Shown here one piece after another: positions 20,482 to 30,867 of a DNA stretch of 64,000 nt; the stretch's first letter is position 1; every line of letters begins with the position of its first letter. Below the pieces are notes generated by a model that worked only from the letters and a program-made list of their open reading frames with translations, searched no databases and had not been told where the DNA came from. The stretch covers positions 1,116,001 through 1,180,000 of the forward strand of contig BLSF01000003.1 of the NCBI GenBank assembly GCA_012862575.1, read 5' to 3'. The DNA is from Parietichytrium sp. I65-24A. Lineage: Eukaryota; Sar; Bigyra; Thraustochytrida; Thraustochytriidae. The position numbers and the translations under genes were made by a program.

Positions 20482-20501
20482 ACCAGTACTCGAGTACTGG
20501 T
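20482..20501. promoter_or_regulatory. perfect 20-bp palindrome ACCAGTACTCGAGTACTGGT
   Basis: The longest perfect member of the GTACT family in the window. It is in a gene-free stretch 1.2 kb upstream of the DHRS12-like gene, so a promoter role here is uncertain. Confidence 0.5.
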
Positions 20502-21749
20502 TACGGTGTTTTTCAAACTGAGTCAAACCTGACGCCAGATTTGCTGTGCTGCATTTTGTTAAAACGATTCTGAAAAGAACGAACTTTGAAGTAGGAACCG
20601 CGGTTCGTGAAGATCATGGAACTTGGCAGGAGATGAGTTAAAGGAGTTAGACGGGTGAAATCTCTCACTGATCACTGACCGCGTTGAAGAAATTAACAAC
20701 ATGAAAATATCCAGACTTTCCCACGAGTTCATTGTGTGACAGGCTCAAAAAGGTTTGCAGGCGCTGTATTCGCTGTAATCTGAATTCTCCTGAATTCGAA
20801 ATTCTGATTTTTGAGCTGCCTGACAAAGTTTTCATTTTGGTCAAGAAAAGCATTCATACAGCTTTCCTTCTTTCCATCAAGCAAAAACTAAATCTCGAAA
20901 CGATTTTGTGGAGAAACGCCCACATCTCCCACACTCTAGCTAGTTGGTCTATGATGGTCTCACCAAAAATAGTAGCATGCGATGTCCCTCAACTGGTAAG
21001 AACAAAGGAAAGAAATGTAGATGGGAATCTCACTTAGTAACACACTCTTAGTTTTGTAGGGGTTGAAAAAGTTCCAATCTTCAAAGCTGCTCAGCCAAAG
21101 CGCGATAGTAATTGAGTTTGTAAAATGAGATAATGACAGCGCCAAGCAAAATTCAAAGACAGCTCTCTGCCAATGATAAAATGACAACTGATTGAATCCA
21201 AAGAGCAATCAATCGACTGCGCCAGTGGGTGAAGAAAGAAAGCCCTCCATGTCGATCGAAGGGTTTTTCTGTTCTGTGCACACGTAACACGTATTTACAA
21301 CACATACACGTTTCAACTAACTAAAGAATCAACAACAGCAAGCGCGTATTAGAACGTATCAGTGGACTCTACTGGCGCCTAAGTGCTGTTTACGTCCAAA
21401 TTGAACCCGCGCTAGCCCAAAATCATAAAGGAAAGTGAACGAGACCACGTCTTCTTTGTGCGATTGATTGATCGATTGTTGTTCAACTGAATAGGTTTTG
21501 GAACCGATTGACGAAGATACTCAATCAAGGCCAGAACAGCACCGCGCTGAGCCAGGTCTTGACCTCGAACTCGAGGCCACAGGACACACGGGCAGTACCG
21601 GAACGTGTTAATTCTGTAAAGTCGAAACTCACTCAGGCAGCCAAGTCGAACGCAGGATATACAGCCAAGTGCAAGCCTATTGAGAGTTGAGAGCACGCCA
21701 GACTAGGCGCAAGCAAGAGGCAAGAGAGAGAGAACGGGGCTCGAACACG

Positions 21750-22718
21750 ATGCTGGGCAGGGTCTTCGCGTTCTACAAACTCGGTAGGAAGCGCTTTACG
21801 CGAAAGGGCTGGGAAAAGGCGGAGCGACTGGATGTGTCCTCGGACTTGTCTGGCAAGGTCTATGTGCTGACGGGGTCCAACAGTGGAATCGGCAAGTGCC
21901 TCGCTGATCATCTCTTCTCGCGCGGTGCAAAAGTGTACATGGTGTGCAGAAGCAAGGACCGCGCAGAGGCGGCCAGGTCAGAGATCCTGGAGGCACGAAA
22001 GGAGTTCCTGGAGGAGAATTTGCAACTCATCATTGCAGACTGCTCTCTGAAAGCTGACGTGGACAGGGTTGTTCGTGAGGTTGGGGAGAAAGAGAAGGCA
22101 ATCGATTGCTTGGTCTGTAACGCTGGTGCGCTTCTGGACCACAAAGTAATGACAAAAGACGGCGTTGAGACGACCTTTGCGTGCCATTTCCTCTTCGGGA
22201 CCTACCTTCTTGGAAAGCTTGCCACACCACTGCTGGAGAACTCGACAGATCCGAGGATGGTCATTGTAACTAGTGGAGGGATGTACACGGCCAAGCTCGA
22301 GCCTTTCGAGGACATTGTGACTGGGCAAGGGAAATTCGATGGACAAAATGCATATGCGAAGGCGAAAAGGTGCCAGGTCATGCTCGCAGAACAATGGGGC
22401 AAGACCAGCCCGAATATTCCAATTGTCACAGCGCACCCGGGATGGACGAGCACTCCTGGTGTAGATAAAGCGTACGGCTCTTTTGCGCAATTTTTATTGT
22501 CTCCGATGCGTTCGGTATGGGAAGGCACCGAAGGGATCGCATGGTTATGCAGCACCCCGGGGTCCAATCTTAAGAGCGGGGAGTTCTATCTGGATGGTGA
22601 GCCACAGCCCAAACATGTCCATCACAGCACCGAGTACACGCAAGAAGAAGCGAACGATTTCATGTCGTCCGTGCAAAATTATCTACAAAAGCTCGAGCTT
22701 TCTGTAAATGCACAATAA
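21750..22718 (+). CDS. DHRS12-like short-chain dehydrogenase, complete copy
   Basis: 322 residues from the ATG at 21750; an upstream in-frame extension begins at a non-ATG codon and is Arg-rich leader. It follows human DHRS12 closely in layout: a short helical N-terminus (KLGRKRFTRKGWE), cofactor loop TGSNSGIG (41-48), NAG (124-126), TSGGM with the catalytic Ser175, YAKAK (Tyr202, Lys206), then AEQWG, the block TAHPGWTSTPGVDKA and a W-L-x-S-TPG ending with FYLDGEPQPKH. All catalytic residues are present. DHRS12-type SDRs are NAD(P)-dependent oxidoreductases of poorly defined substrate, often lipid- or organelle-associated. A near-identical second copy follows in the same orientation 430 bp downstream, separated by an N at 23151. 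Confidence 0.9.
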   Translation: MLGRVFAFYKLGRKRFTRKGWEKAERLDVSSDLSGKVYVLTGSNSGIGKCLADHLFSRGAKVYMVCRSKDRAEAARSEILEARKEFLEENLQLIIADCSLKADVDRVVREVGEKEKAIDCLVCNAGALLDHKVMTKDGVETTFACHFLFGTYLLGKLATPLLENSTDPRMVIVTSGGMYTAKLEPFEDIVTGQGKFDGQNAYAKAKRCQVMLAEQWGKTSPNIPIVTAHPGWTSTPGVDKAYGSFAQFLLSPMRSVWEGTEGIAWLCSTPGSNLKSGEFYLDGEPQPKHVHHSTEYTQEEANDFMSSVQNYLQKLELSVNAQ

Positions 22719-23150
22719 AATCCTGACTTTAACGATCTTGTCCTTGGCGTGGCATTTTATGTTCTTATCTATGTGCAATCGGACCCGGCTTAGCTTTACT
22801 CGGCAATGTGGTCAAACACACTTGCTTCGCGAGCTTCAGGAGCTTTTTCCAGGGAGATTGCCGAAGGAAGCTCTGATATCTGCTAACAGTGAACAGCTAG
22901 CTAGAGCTCTAGAGCTACTTGACCCACCCACTCTGATGCGATCCAGTGACAGTGAACAGGTGAGCCATGAAATGTCCCGAGACTACGAGCCTCCGACAGG
23001 TGGGAGATTCACGAGTGTGTTTCCCTCCCATCTACATCGCGCAGTACTTGGCGTGCAAGGCTCAACCGCTTCGAGAGCTGTTAACCTGGCTCTAGCTAGC
23101 TAGATTCTCGAGGAGACGGTCTTCGCAAGCATCCGTTTCAACGACCTCGA
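21987..23150 (+). repeat. tandem duplication unit, copy 1 (partial DHRS12 plus 3' flank)
   Basis: This 1.16-kb stretch matches 23152-24312 almost base for base. In the coding part there are six differences, all synonymous. In the roughly 400-bp 3' flank there are four substitutions and two indels. The unit ends exactly at the N at 23151. Confidence 0.9.
22708..23103 (+). other. open frame overlapping the DHRS12 stop, kept in both repeat copies
   Basis: A 131-codon frame whose ATG overlaps the DHRS12 stop region in another frame. It begins with a hydrophobic stretch (ILTLTILSLAWHFMFLSM). The second repeat copy has the same frame (23873-24265, 130 codons) because its two indels are +3 and -6. 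However, all four substitutions between the copies change amino acids, which is what neutral 3' UTR sequence would show. Probably not coding; noted because of the frame retention. Confidence 0.2.
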
Positions 23151-23151
23151 N
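23151..23151. other. single-N join between the two repeat copies
   Basis: One undetermined base sits exactly at the boundary where copy 1's 3' flank meets copy 2's coding sequence, in mid-gene. This is typical of two contigs abutted with no measured gap, so the missing 5' part of copy 2 may be an assembly loss. Confidence 0.9.
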
Positions 23152-23883
23152 TTGGAGGCACGAAAGGAGTTCCTGGAGGAGAATTTGCAACTCATCATCG
23201 CAGACTGCTCTCTGAAAGCTGACGTGGACAGGGTTGTTCGTGAGGTTGGGGAGAAAGAGAAGGCAATTGATTGCTTGGTCTGCAACGCTGGTGCGCTTCT
23301 GGACCACAAAGTAATGACAAAAGACGGCGTTGAGACGACCTTTGCGTGCCATTTCCTCTTCGGGACCTACCTTCTTGGAAAGCTTGCCACACCACTGCTG
23401 GAGAACTCGACAGATCCGAGGATGGTCATTGTAACTAGTGGAGGGATGTACACGGCCAAGCTCGAGCCTTTCGAGGACATTGTGACTGGGCAAGGGAAAT
23501 TCGATGGACAAAATGCTTATGCGAAGGCGAAAAGGTGCCAGGTCATGCTCGCGGAACAATGGGGCAAGACCAGCCCGAATATTCCAATTGTCACAGCGCA
23601 CCCGGGATGGACGAGCACTCCTGGTGTAGATAAAGCGTACGGCTCTTTTGCGCAATTTTTATTGTCTCCGATGCGTTCGGTATGGGAAGGCACCGAAGGG
23701 ATCGCATGGTTATGCAGCACCCCGGGGTCCAATCTTAAGAGCGGGGAGTTCTATCTGGATGGTGAGCCACAGCCCAAACATGTCCATCACAGCACCGAGT
23801 ACACGCAAGAAGAAGCGAACGATTTCATGTCGTCCGTGCAAAATTATCTACAAAAGCTCGAGCTTTCTGTAAATGCACAATAA
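23152..23883 (+). pseudogene. DHRS12-like SDR, 5'-truncated second copy (probably an assembly truncation)
   Basis: It begins in mid-codon context at the equivalent of Leu80 of the upstream copy and continues to the same stop, 243 residues, amino-acid-identical to copy 1 over that span. It lacks the TGSNSGIG cofactor loop, so as written it could not bind NAD(P). The six nucleotide differences from copy 1 are all at synonymous positions (for example ATT/ATC, TGT/TGC, GCA/GCG), which implies purifying selection on a full-length gene rather than decay. The two readings are a real tandem duplicate whose head is lost in the gap, or two alleles placed in series. Confidence 0.8.
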
Positions 23884-24312
23884 AATCCTGACTTTAACGA
23901 TCTTGTCCTTGGCGTGGCATTTTATGTTCTTATCTATGTGCAATCGGACCCGGCTTAGCTTTACTCGGCAATGTGGTCGAACACACTTGCTTCGCGAGCT
24001 TCAGAAGCTTTTTTCCCCAGGGATATTGCCGAAGGAAGCTCTGATATCTGCTAACAGTGAACAGCTAGCTCTAGAGCTACTTGACCCACCCACTCTGATG
24101 CGATCCAGTGACAGTGAACATGTGAGCCATGAAATGTCCCGAGACTACGAGCCTCCGACAGGTGGGAGATTCACGAGTGTGTTTCCCTCCCATCTACATC
24201 GCGCAGTACTTGGCGTGCAAGGCTCAACCGCTTCGAGAGCTGTTAACCTGGCTCTAGCTAGCTAGATTTTCGAGGAGACGGTCTTCACAAGCATCCGTTT
24301 CAACGACCTCGA
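23152..24312 (+). repeat. tandem duplication unit, copy 2
   Basis: Partner of 21987-23150. After 24312 the sequence becomes unique (GCGTCAAGTG...), showing the true downstream flank of the locus. Confidence 0.9.
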
Positions 24313-25962
24313 GCGTCAAGTGTAACGATACCGCCAAGCTCCACGCCTGCGTCGATGCAGCTGCAGCTCAAGTCATCGCTGAGATGTTCATTACACACAC
24401 TGTGGCATTCCTTGCCTCAAACGTATTAAAACTGCAAAACAATCACAACCATCCAGGATCCAGGACAAACAAAGCAAATCGAATCGTTTTTCTTTCTTCT
24501 GAATTCGAAATTCTACAAAAACACTTGATCGAATTTGGTCTATGAAAAAAAGAGCTTGGAGGAGAAGATTGAGACAATGCAACTGACTTGCATAAGCTCC
24601 ATCAAATCGATAAATAGTCAAACAATTTGTCTTTCACAGTCAATCAATTGATCGCAGTTCACTGCCAATTCAAAGAACATCAATTTTTGAACAAAACAAC
24701 ACAACTCGACGAACAGAAAGTGAGAATACACTACACTTTACTCTAACCGACTCTCAGAGGCTCACTCTGTGCTCACCGGTACTGTCTCGCGGCTCCTCAC
24801 AGTGAGATTGCTACCGTTCGAACTAGTCTCCATTAGTACTTCTCATTTCGGATGGCAGGCCTTCCTCACAACCAAACGAAAAAAAACTATCAGTTGGCTC
24901 AGATTCTAGTCAATCGTATGGATACTACTACGCAAATATACGTCCATCTGGGCTAAACGCTACTCATGGGCATATAAGAGTCTAGCGGTTCCTGTAAAGG
25001 GGGTAATACTCGCAGTAGTAGCTTGTGGAAGGAACCAAAACCAACTCCCGGAGAGTGAGAGGGGCCTATGCGTTGCTACGCACCAGCCAGCAAGAACAAT
25101 AGCATCCTTCTACCCTACCCACAAACACTCTTACCCATATTTCCATCCCCTCCTCTCTCCCCGTAGGCCTTTCCTCTATGAACCAACAGCTCTCTACTAG
25201 CACTCCATAAGCACAACTACTCCCCACCCAGCCAAACCCTACCACAAACCATAACACTTCCATAACCCTCCCCAAACCCCAACCCTCAAATACCGCCAGC
25301 GCTAGCACCCACCTCTACCGCAATCCCTACCCACCCCTACCCATGTGGAGCACGTAGGAGGCGTGGCCGACGTGTAGTACTACCATAATCCCGAGTACAC
25401 CGATCCTATGCGTCTTGAAAGAAGGTCTCCAGTTGACTAAGTTTGGATGGAACCTTTTCTTCCAACATTCATTCACAGTCAATTTTTATAATTCAATTCA
25501 TTCTAACTGCGCAAACGACCAAGTGCTCTGAGTGCTCCGTCTCATTCTCTCATTCTCTCATTCTCTCATTCTCTCATTCTCTCATTCTCTCAGTCAGTCA
25601 GTCTCTCTGTGTCTCTCTCTGTGCTCCTTCTCCTTCGCCTTCGCCTTCGACCTCTCTGTCTCTGTTGTCTCTGTCTCTGTCTCTGACACTCTGACTCTGT
25701 CTCTCTGTGTCTCTGTCTCTCTGACACAAGTGCACCAGTCCGCAAGTGCAAGTGCAAGTGCAGGAGAGTGGTTGTTGATTCATCGCTGGGTGGCGTTGCA
25801 TAGATTCGGTGCGCTCGGTTTGGAGGTCCGGGTTGGCGAAAAGCTGAAAGCTGGGCAGGATTTGGTGAAGGAAGGAAGGGACGGGCTCCGGCTTCAGCAA
25901 GCTTGGGGTGGTGTGGTTGAAAGAGTCGGGCGCGAGCGGGACGGGTCGGGAAAGCTTGCTTG
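24313..25962. other. gene-free interval upstream of UBE2S
   Basis: No gene. About 24760-25430 is a composition-shifted patch with many CTA/TAG triplets and CCCTACCC-type runs. 25540-25730 is a pyrimidine tract of TCTCATTC then TCTCTGTC repeats that leads into the UBE2S 5' region. A CTGAATTCGAAATTCT string at about 24499 is shared with about 20790. Confidence 0.5.
25541..25732. repeat. TCTCATTC/TCTCTGTC pyrimidine-rich repeats
   Basis: About six TCTCATTC units followed by CTCTGTCTCTGT runs, ending about 230 bp upstream of the UBE2S start; likely promoter or leader DNA. Confidence 0.75.
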
Positions 25963-26739
25963 ATGAAACGAAAGATGAGTGTAAGTGTGGTAGGGATTGG
26001 GAATTGGGAATGCGTGAGAGGTTTGATTGTTCGCTGACGAGGTTTGGTGTGGTTGTTGGGGCAGTCTTCACACGAGAATCTGTCGCCACAGGTGCTGCAA
26101 AGCATTGCGAGGGAGCTGCGGAAATTGGTCACATCACCTCTGGAAGGCATCAACATCGTGGTGAACGAGGAGGACTTTACAGATATTCAGGCCGAGATTG
26201 AAGGCCCTCAGGGCACTCCATACGAAGGAGGTATTTTCAGGTGCAAGCTAGTGCTCAGCAGCGACTTTCCATCCTCGCCTCCTCGCGGGTTCTTTCTTAC
26301 CAAGATCTTCCACCCGAATGTCGCACCAAATGGAGACATCTGCGTAAACACTCTTAAAAAGGACTGGAAGCCAGATCTCGGCATGTCGCACATTTTCCAA
26401 ATCATCCGCTGCCTGCTCATCATTCCTTTCCCAGAGTCTGCTCTCAACGAAGATGCCAGCAAGATGTTCTTGGAGAGCTACGACGACTACTTTAAACGCG
26501 CCAAACTCATGACATCCATCCATGCAGTCCGCAAGTGCTCCGAAGCCGGAGCATCGGGCTCTTCGAAATCAACCCCTGCCGAGTCCGGCGACGGAACCTC
26601 TCCAGACCCCTGTGAGGAGGAAAAGGAGAGGGAGAACGCGAGCTCAGAAAAGCTCGCGAAACGACGTGCACTGAACAAGACAGCCTCTGTCAATGATAAG
26701 AAAAAGCTTGACCGTAAGAAGAACCTCAAGCGCTTGTAA
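25963..26739 (+). CDS. UBE2S: ubiquitin-conjugating enzyme E2 S
   Basis: The E2 that extends Lys11-linked ubiquitin chains on APC/C substrates in mitosis. A tiny first coding exon (25963-25980; ATG at 25963 or in-frame 25975) is followed by an 84-bp GT-AG intron (25981-26064) and exon 26065-26739, giving about 230 residues (human 222). The UBC fold runs from ENLSPQV to the [17 protein letters not shown] helix, with [22 protein letters not shown] and the active Cys99 in NGDICVN. The UBE2S-specific segment [14 protein letters not shown] follows. The C-terminal extension is acidic then Lys-rich and ends KKNLKRL, matching the terminal LRRL-type peptide by which human UBE2S docks on the APC/C. That tail makes UBE2S far more likely than another E2. 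Confidence 0.93.
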
Positions 26740-27050
26740 CCGACACAAACACAGCTTTTTGATTGAATGGAACCCTTTTTTTTACGATTCTCTTACTTCA
26801 AGACAAAAAAAAAAGGTTTCACTTTACGGTAGAAAGAACGTGTGCGTTAATGCGTATTTAGTGGTCAATGGTCTTTCTCTGGCATGCAAACAATCCGACG
26901 CAGATTCGGAAAAGCGGAAACAGAGGCCTAACAGAGGCGAGACGCGCAAAAGGTGTGCATCATTTCTTAGTCACCTCAACTTTGGAAAGAACGAGGCAGA
27001 AAAGCAGACAGATGAATGCTGACGAATTGCACTTGTTTAAAACATGCGCA
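26740..27050. other. intergenic, between convergent genes
   Basis: 3' flanks of UBE2S and the RGS gene, with an A-run near 26805. Nothing else seen. Confidence 0.55.
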
Positions 27051-27962
27051 CTACAAATGCGGAAAAACGGACGACGAACTTTTCCTTCGGGCCAAGAGGC
27101 GCTTTGAATGAAGTGTCCCTGTATATGATTTGAGTCTGCGATGGCTGGTGCGGGGCGAGTCCATTCCCGGCCGTTCGACAGGGCGGCTCGAAGCAAGAAT
27201 GTCGGAGACTCTTGACTGGATTTGCGGACTGGTTTCGTAGCAGCCCTTTTCATTGTCACACTCCAAGGCATGCCCGACATAGCGCGGCAAGACGTCAGTC
27301 TCCAGTGTTTTTTTGGCCTCGCCGCAAGCGTGCTCGAAAATCTTGGGAGGAACTCGATCTTGCTGCAGCAACTTGCGAATTTCAAGCACAGTTTTGGGGC
27401 TCACACAAACCCACTCGGGCGCATTGTCGTCCAGAAAGCGAGCGTAGATCTTTTCTGCACAAGACTTGCACCTGCAAGGCTCTGACGGATGGCACTCTGG
27501 CTTGCAGCGAATGGAGTGAAAGTCGCGAATTGCGAGATAGAATGCCAAATTCTCGTACGACCATTGAAACATACAATACCGCGTCAAGTCGCGAGCTACA
27601 ACCGTGTCACAAAGAAAGTCATCGATACTCAGAGTGCTTTCCGCAAATTTGCTGCAAATGGCCTGTCTTCGAATGCTACTTGAAGTTCGGGTCTCCAGCG
27701 CGAGCTGCCTCTTGCTATTTTTGAGCTCTTGGCTAAGCTCGTTCCAGCTGTGCACCTCCTCCGCCTTCGTTTCGAAGCGCCTCCCGGACACCGATCTCCT
27801 TCCCAGCACAAAACCTATCCCGCCAAGAAATTTCAAATTGAACCTGTTTGACCGAGCTTTCCTTCTGTCCATTGATTTGGTCCCTGACTGAGGCATCTGC
27901 AGATGATAAACGTAATATTCTCCTCTCCTCTTACCAGCTCTCGCGGTGCCACAGTCGTGCAT
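27051..27962 (-). CDS. RGS-domain protein
   Basis: 303 residues from ATG 27960-27962; Met23 or Met31 are possible starts (a basic MDRRKARSNRF follows). Residues about 110-235 form an RGS domain: SIDDFLCDTVVARDLTRYCM, then WSYENLAFYLAIRDF (the conserved E-N-L-x-F), then CAEKIYARFL, then WVCVSPKTVLEIRKLL and the closing FEHACGEAKKTLETDVLPRYV. RGS domains speed GTP hydrolysis by G-alpha subunits, implying heterotrimeric G-protein signalling in this organism. A Cys-rich insertion (KPECHPSEPCRCKSC) interrupts the domain between helices; it is unusual and might bind metal. The C-terminal 60 residues are Ser/Arg-rich with potential phosphosites. No membrane segment or DEP/GGL domain is visible. Confidence 0.85.
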   Translation of the reverse strand: MHDCGTARAGKRRGEYYVYHLQMPQSGTKSMDRRKARSNRFNLKFLGGIGFVLGRRSVSGRRFETKAEEVHSWNELSQELKNSKRQLALETRTSSSIRRQAICSKFAESTLSIDDFLCDTVVARDLTRYCMFQWSYENLAFYLAIRDFHSIRCKPECHPSEPCRCKSCAEKIYARFLDDNAPEWVCVSPKTVLEIRKLLQQDRVPPKIFEHACGEAKKTLETDVLPRYVGHALECDNEKGCYETSPQIQSRVSDILASSRPVERPGMDSPRTSHRRLKSYTGTLHSKRLLARRKSSSSVFPHL

Positions 27963-30302
27963 CAAATTTCTCTTCGCGTTCGCGGTCTAAATTGGCCTGC
28001 CTCGAACGTGTAGGCAATCTTCGAACGGTCCTGATTTTTGGTACTGCACTGTCTCCAAATGGTGTGCGACCAACACGATCCAAAGCTCCTCCTTTCTCTT
28101 AGCAATTGGCAAAGAATCAGCGAAAGGTATTTACAAGCCTTCACCAGGCCTCGCCAGAGCTAATTCGCCGACACGGCACTTGTACTTGCGCAACGTTTTC
28201 ACGTGTCAATCCATGCAGGATTCAGTGCTTTACAGCCTGAGAGGTCCCATCATCGACCAAGGACCAAGGACGGAGTGAGAAACCTCGTTGAAACTTATTC
28301 AGACCCGCATGGCATTGCATTGCATTGCATCGTATCGTATCGCATTAATTTGCTTTACTTTGCTTTGCTTTGACGGAATCAGAAGACAACCATATTCCGA
28401 CCATCGCCGATGGAGTTCGTTCTCCACTAACATCACTTGCCATTCAGCGCCTCCTTCCTTCCTCCCCGCGCCGAACTCCACTAGGCTTTTCTATAGGCTT
28501 CAGTGAACGGTAAGTGCAATGAGAGCCTTTAAGGCTGTGTTAGGGGTGGTACGGTGGAGTTCAGTGTACTCAGTGAGGTCACTACAATTTTGCTATTAGC
28601 GAGATTGATATTGTGCATTTTCTGTGCGTCGCAAAAGCGGAATGCCAGTTTGAACTAAGAATTGCCTGGTCCTTATAAATCAGTTAGTCGAAAGGATAAT
28701 GGGGAGACATAAAAGAAAGATTATCATTCCCTTCTTCATCATGTAACAAGACTTTCAGAATTCAGCTCTTTCGAGGTGTTGATTATATCGTGTCGATTGA
28801 ACCAAGCCTTTTCAGTGATTTGTTGTTTCACCGTGCGCTCCACGTTTGACGAAACCTGAGACCTGAGAAGAAAATCACGCAAACACATGGCACACCCCAC
28901 CCTCTCCGGGAAACGTTAGATCAATTTATCTTGCATCTTGGGCACTTGCCCAGCGTGAGAAACGAAATGTGCGTCGCTTTTCGCCACAATCTCGCCAGCT
29001 AAACACATGCCAACGCTCCTGGGAATACCATTCAGCTATTTGAGCTTCTGAATACAGCACGTACTCGAAGCGAAATTGATCTGAGCACCGGTAACCGCTT
29101 ATCTGGCCTTTGTGGAAGGGCCGCCTATTCATCACCCAAATGCATTCGAATCTGTCGAAGTTGCCATATCCAACCCAGGACTGCCCACTCCTTTTGACTG
29201 ACAACTCAGTTGGCGGGTAGTCCACATCGCGTTTTATTGTCGGAAATTTCGCGTTTGTGCCCGAAATTCAGCGGCACCACCGCAAACGTACTGATCTAAA
29301 CTCGTTGCTTTTATTCTTCTGAAACGCTTTGCGTCTCGTTAGGGCTCAGGTTTGCGTCTAGGAGGTCGAGCCTCTCCTGTTGTGTTTTTGCGCAGCGCGC
29401 GCAGCATGTGAGGCGACAGGGTCAAGCTGCAAGCGTTCCCAGGGTTCCGGCGAACTACAACCTAAGCTGTCTGGTTCTAATACCACGTTGTTCGTGGTTG
29501 CGCAGAATGAAGAATGTAAAAGATGGCGTTGCGGACCTGCACTGAAGAATGCCGTCGCTGGTTTACTCGACCGAGATGCCGCTCAGGCACCTTTTCAAAG
29601 CTTCTGCTTCTGTTCCGTCCAAGCTGGTTTTCGACGCTCGCTCGTCTTCCTGCCGATTTGCTTGGTCAAAGTTCAAGCTCACGAGCTGTGCAACTGTAAA
29701 AAACATTACTGCGAGTTCCATGCAATAAGCCCCAGCATCACCAATGCGATGCTGATCAGCTCTCCTTTAGGTTTGCCTTTCCGCCGCCAAATTCGAGACT
29801 TTCTCTCTTGTGCACCTTCCATGATCTCCGCCCGCAAAGTTACGAGCAAACGACACTGACGGACGCACGCGACCGGAAGGACTTTGGACCCAGTTCCAAA
29901 CCTCCAAAATTCTGCTCTTGTTTCCATAGCCATTCCACCTCTCGAGCAATGATTGTCCAAATTGAAATCTTGAATTTTGATCAAACAAAAATATACAAAC
30001 AAACAAGCAGATGAGATGAACAACGAGAGGTTCTCACTGCTCGCGAGCAAAAGCGAGCTCACGAACAGAAACGTTCGTTTTGATCGTGATCAAAAGTGTC
30101 GTCCGTGCGCGGAGTACAAGAACCACATCACATGACACACATTGGCACACATCGAAACCAACTTGAAGTCAAGAATTATCGCGGACGAACGGCACATGTA
30201 AGGCCTATAGGGTACGCGGACGGACGACACAAGTAACAAGTAACAGGTAACAGTTGACGCGTGTGGGGCAGTGTAGTAGGGTCGCCGACGGGCACGCTGA
30301 CG
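27963..30302. other. gene-free 2.3-kb interval
   Basis: No supported gene. A minus-strand frame at about 28926-29130 has protein-like composition (Trp/Tyr/Phe-rich) but starts without ATG in its upstream part and matches nothing I know. A GCATT pentanucleotide run lies near 28313-28335. Confidence 0.5.
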
Positions 30303-30867
30303 ATGTCTCGCGTACTTCGATCTCGGCACTTTACGTCGAACACGTTGGGCAAAATTTCCAGCGCCAAGTCTCCCGCCGCGAAGAGGGAAACGGGAGCGAA
30401 GAGACCTGCGAGCACGTGGACGCAGTCGAAAGATCGCAAGAGGAAGGTTCCGACGCCATTTCAGCAGTCAGTGTACGACGCCATTGTGAACGTCCCGGCC
30501 GGGAAAGTTTGCACGTATGGAGAGGTCGCCCGAAAGCTGAAGTCTAGCCCTCGGGCGGTGGGAAATGCGCTGCGCAATAACCCTTTTGCTCCGCAGGTGC
30601 CGTGCCACAGGGTTGTGGCGTCAACACGGTGAGTGAGGTTGAGGACTTGTTGTGTTCAGAGCAGGTGTTGTAAAAGATGTTTGAGATTTCTGACTGGCAC
30701 GTTCGCGCGCATTTCATAGCGAGCTGTATGGGTTTGACGGACAGACGGGTGCGGGGGCGCCAAAGCTTGACAAGAAGAAGAAGATGCTCGAAGAAGAAGG
30801 TGTAAACTTCGAGATTGAGCACCCGTCAAGAGTGTCGGAAGAATCTATGTATACATTTTCGAGTTAA
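30303..30867 (+). CDS. MGMT: methylated-DNA-[protein]-cysteine S-methyltransferase
   Basis: Suicidal repair protein that moves the alkyl group of O6-alkylguanine to its own Cys. Exons 30303-30628 and 30720-30867 (91-bp GT-AG intron) give 157 residues. The N-terminal 50 residues are basic (KRETGAKRP, SKDRKRKVP), probably a nuclear or mitochondrial signal. The rest is the minimal DNA-binding/catalytic domain: FQQSVYDAIVNVPAGKVCTYGEVA (split here as FQQSVYDAI and VPAGKVCTYGEVA), the Arg-finger helix SPRAVGNALRNNPF, PCHRVV with acceptor Cys101, and after the intron ELYGFDGQ and KKMLEEEGVNFE. An alkyltransferase-like protein is excluded because the acceptor is Cys, not Trp. The N-terminal Ada-like domain is absent, as is common. 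Divergent pairing: none; TAF12 follows convergently. Confidence 0.93.

Larger units (their letters stand above)
17345..21749. other. gene-free 4.4-kb interval
   Basis: No gene found on either strand. Contents: a GTACTCAGTACT palindrome (17650-17661), an ATTG tetranucleotide run (about 17679-17706), an ATTC run near 18332, composition-shifted patches rich in CTA/TAG (about 17940-18300 and 19690-19970), GAAAATGAAAAT repeats near 19500, a perfect 20-bp palindrome at 20482-20501 and GAATTC-type repeats near 20785. Confidence 0.55.

Noticed and set aside
23152-23883. DHRS12 copy 2 as an intact shorter gene
   Set aside because: It begins at the N gap without a start codon and lacks the cofactor-binding loop; all evidence points to lost 5' sequence.
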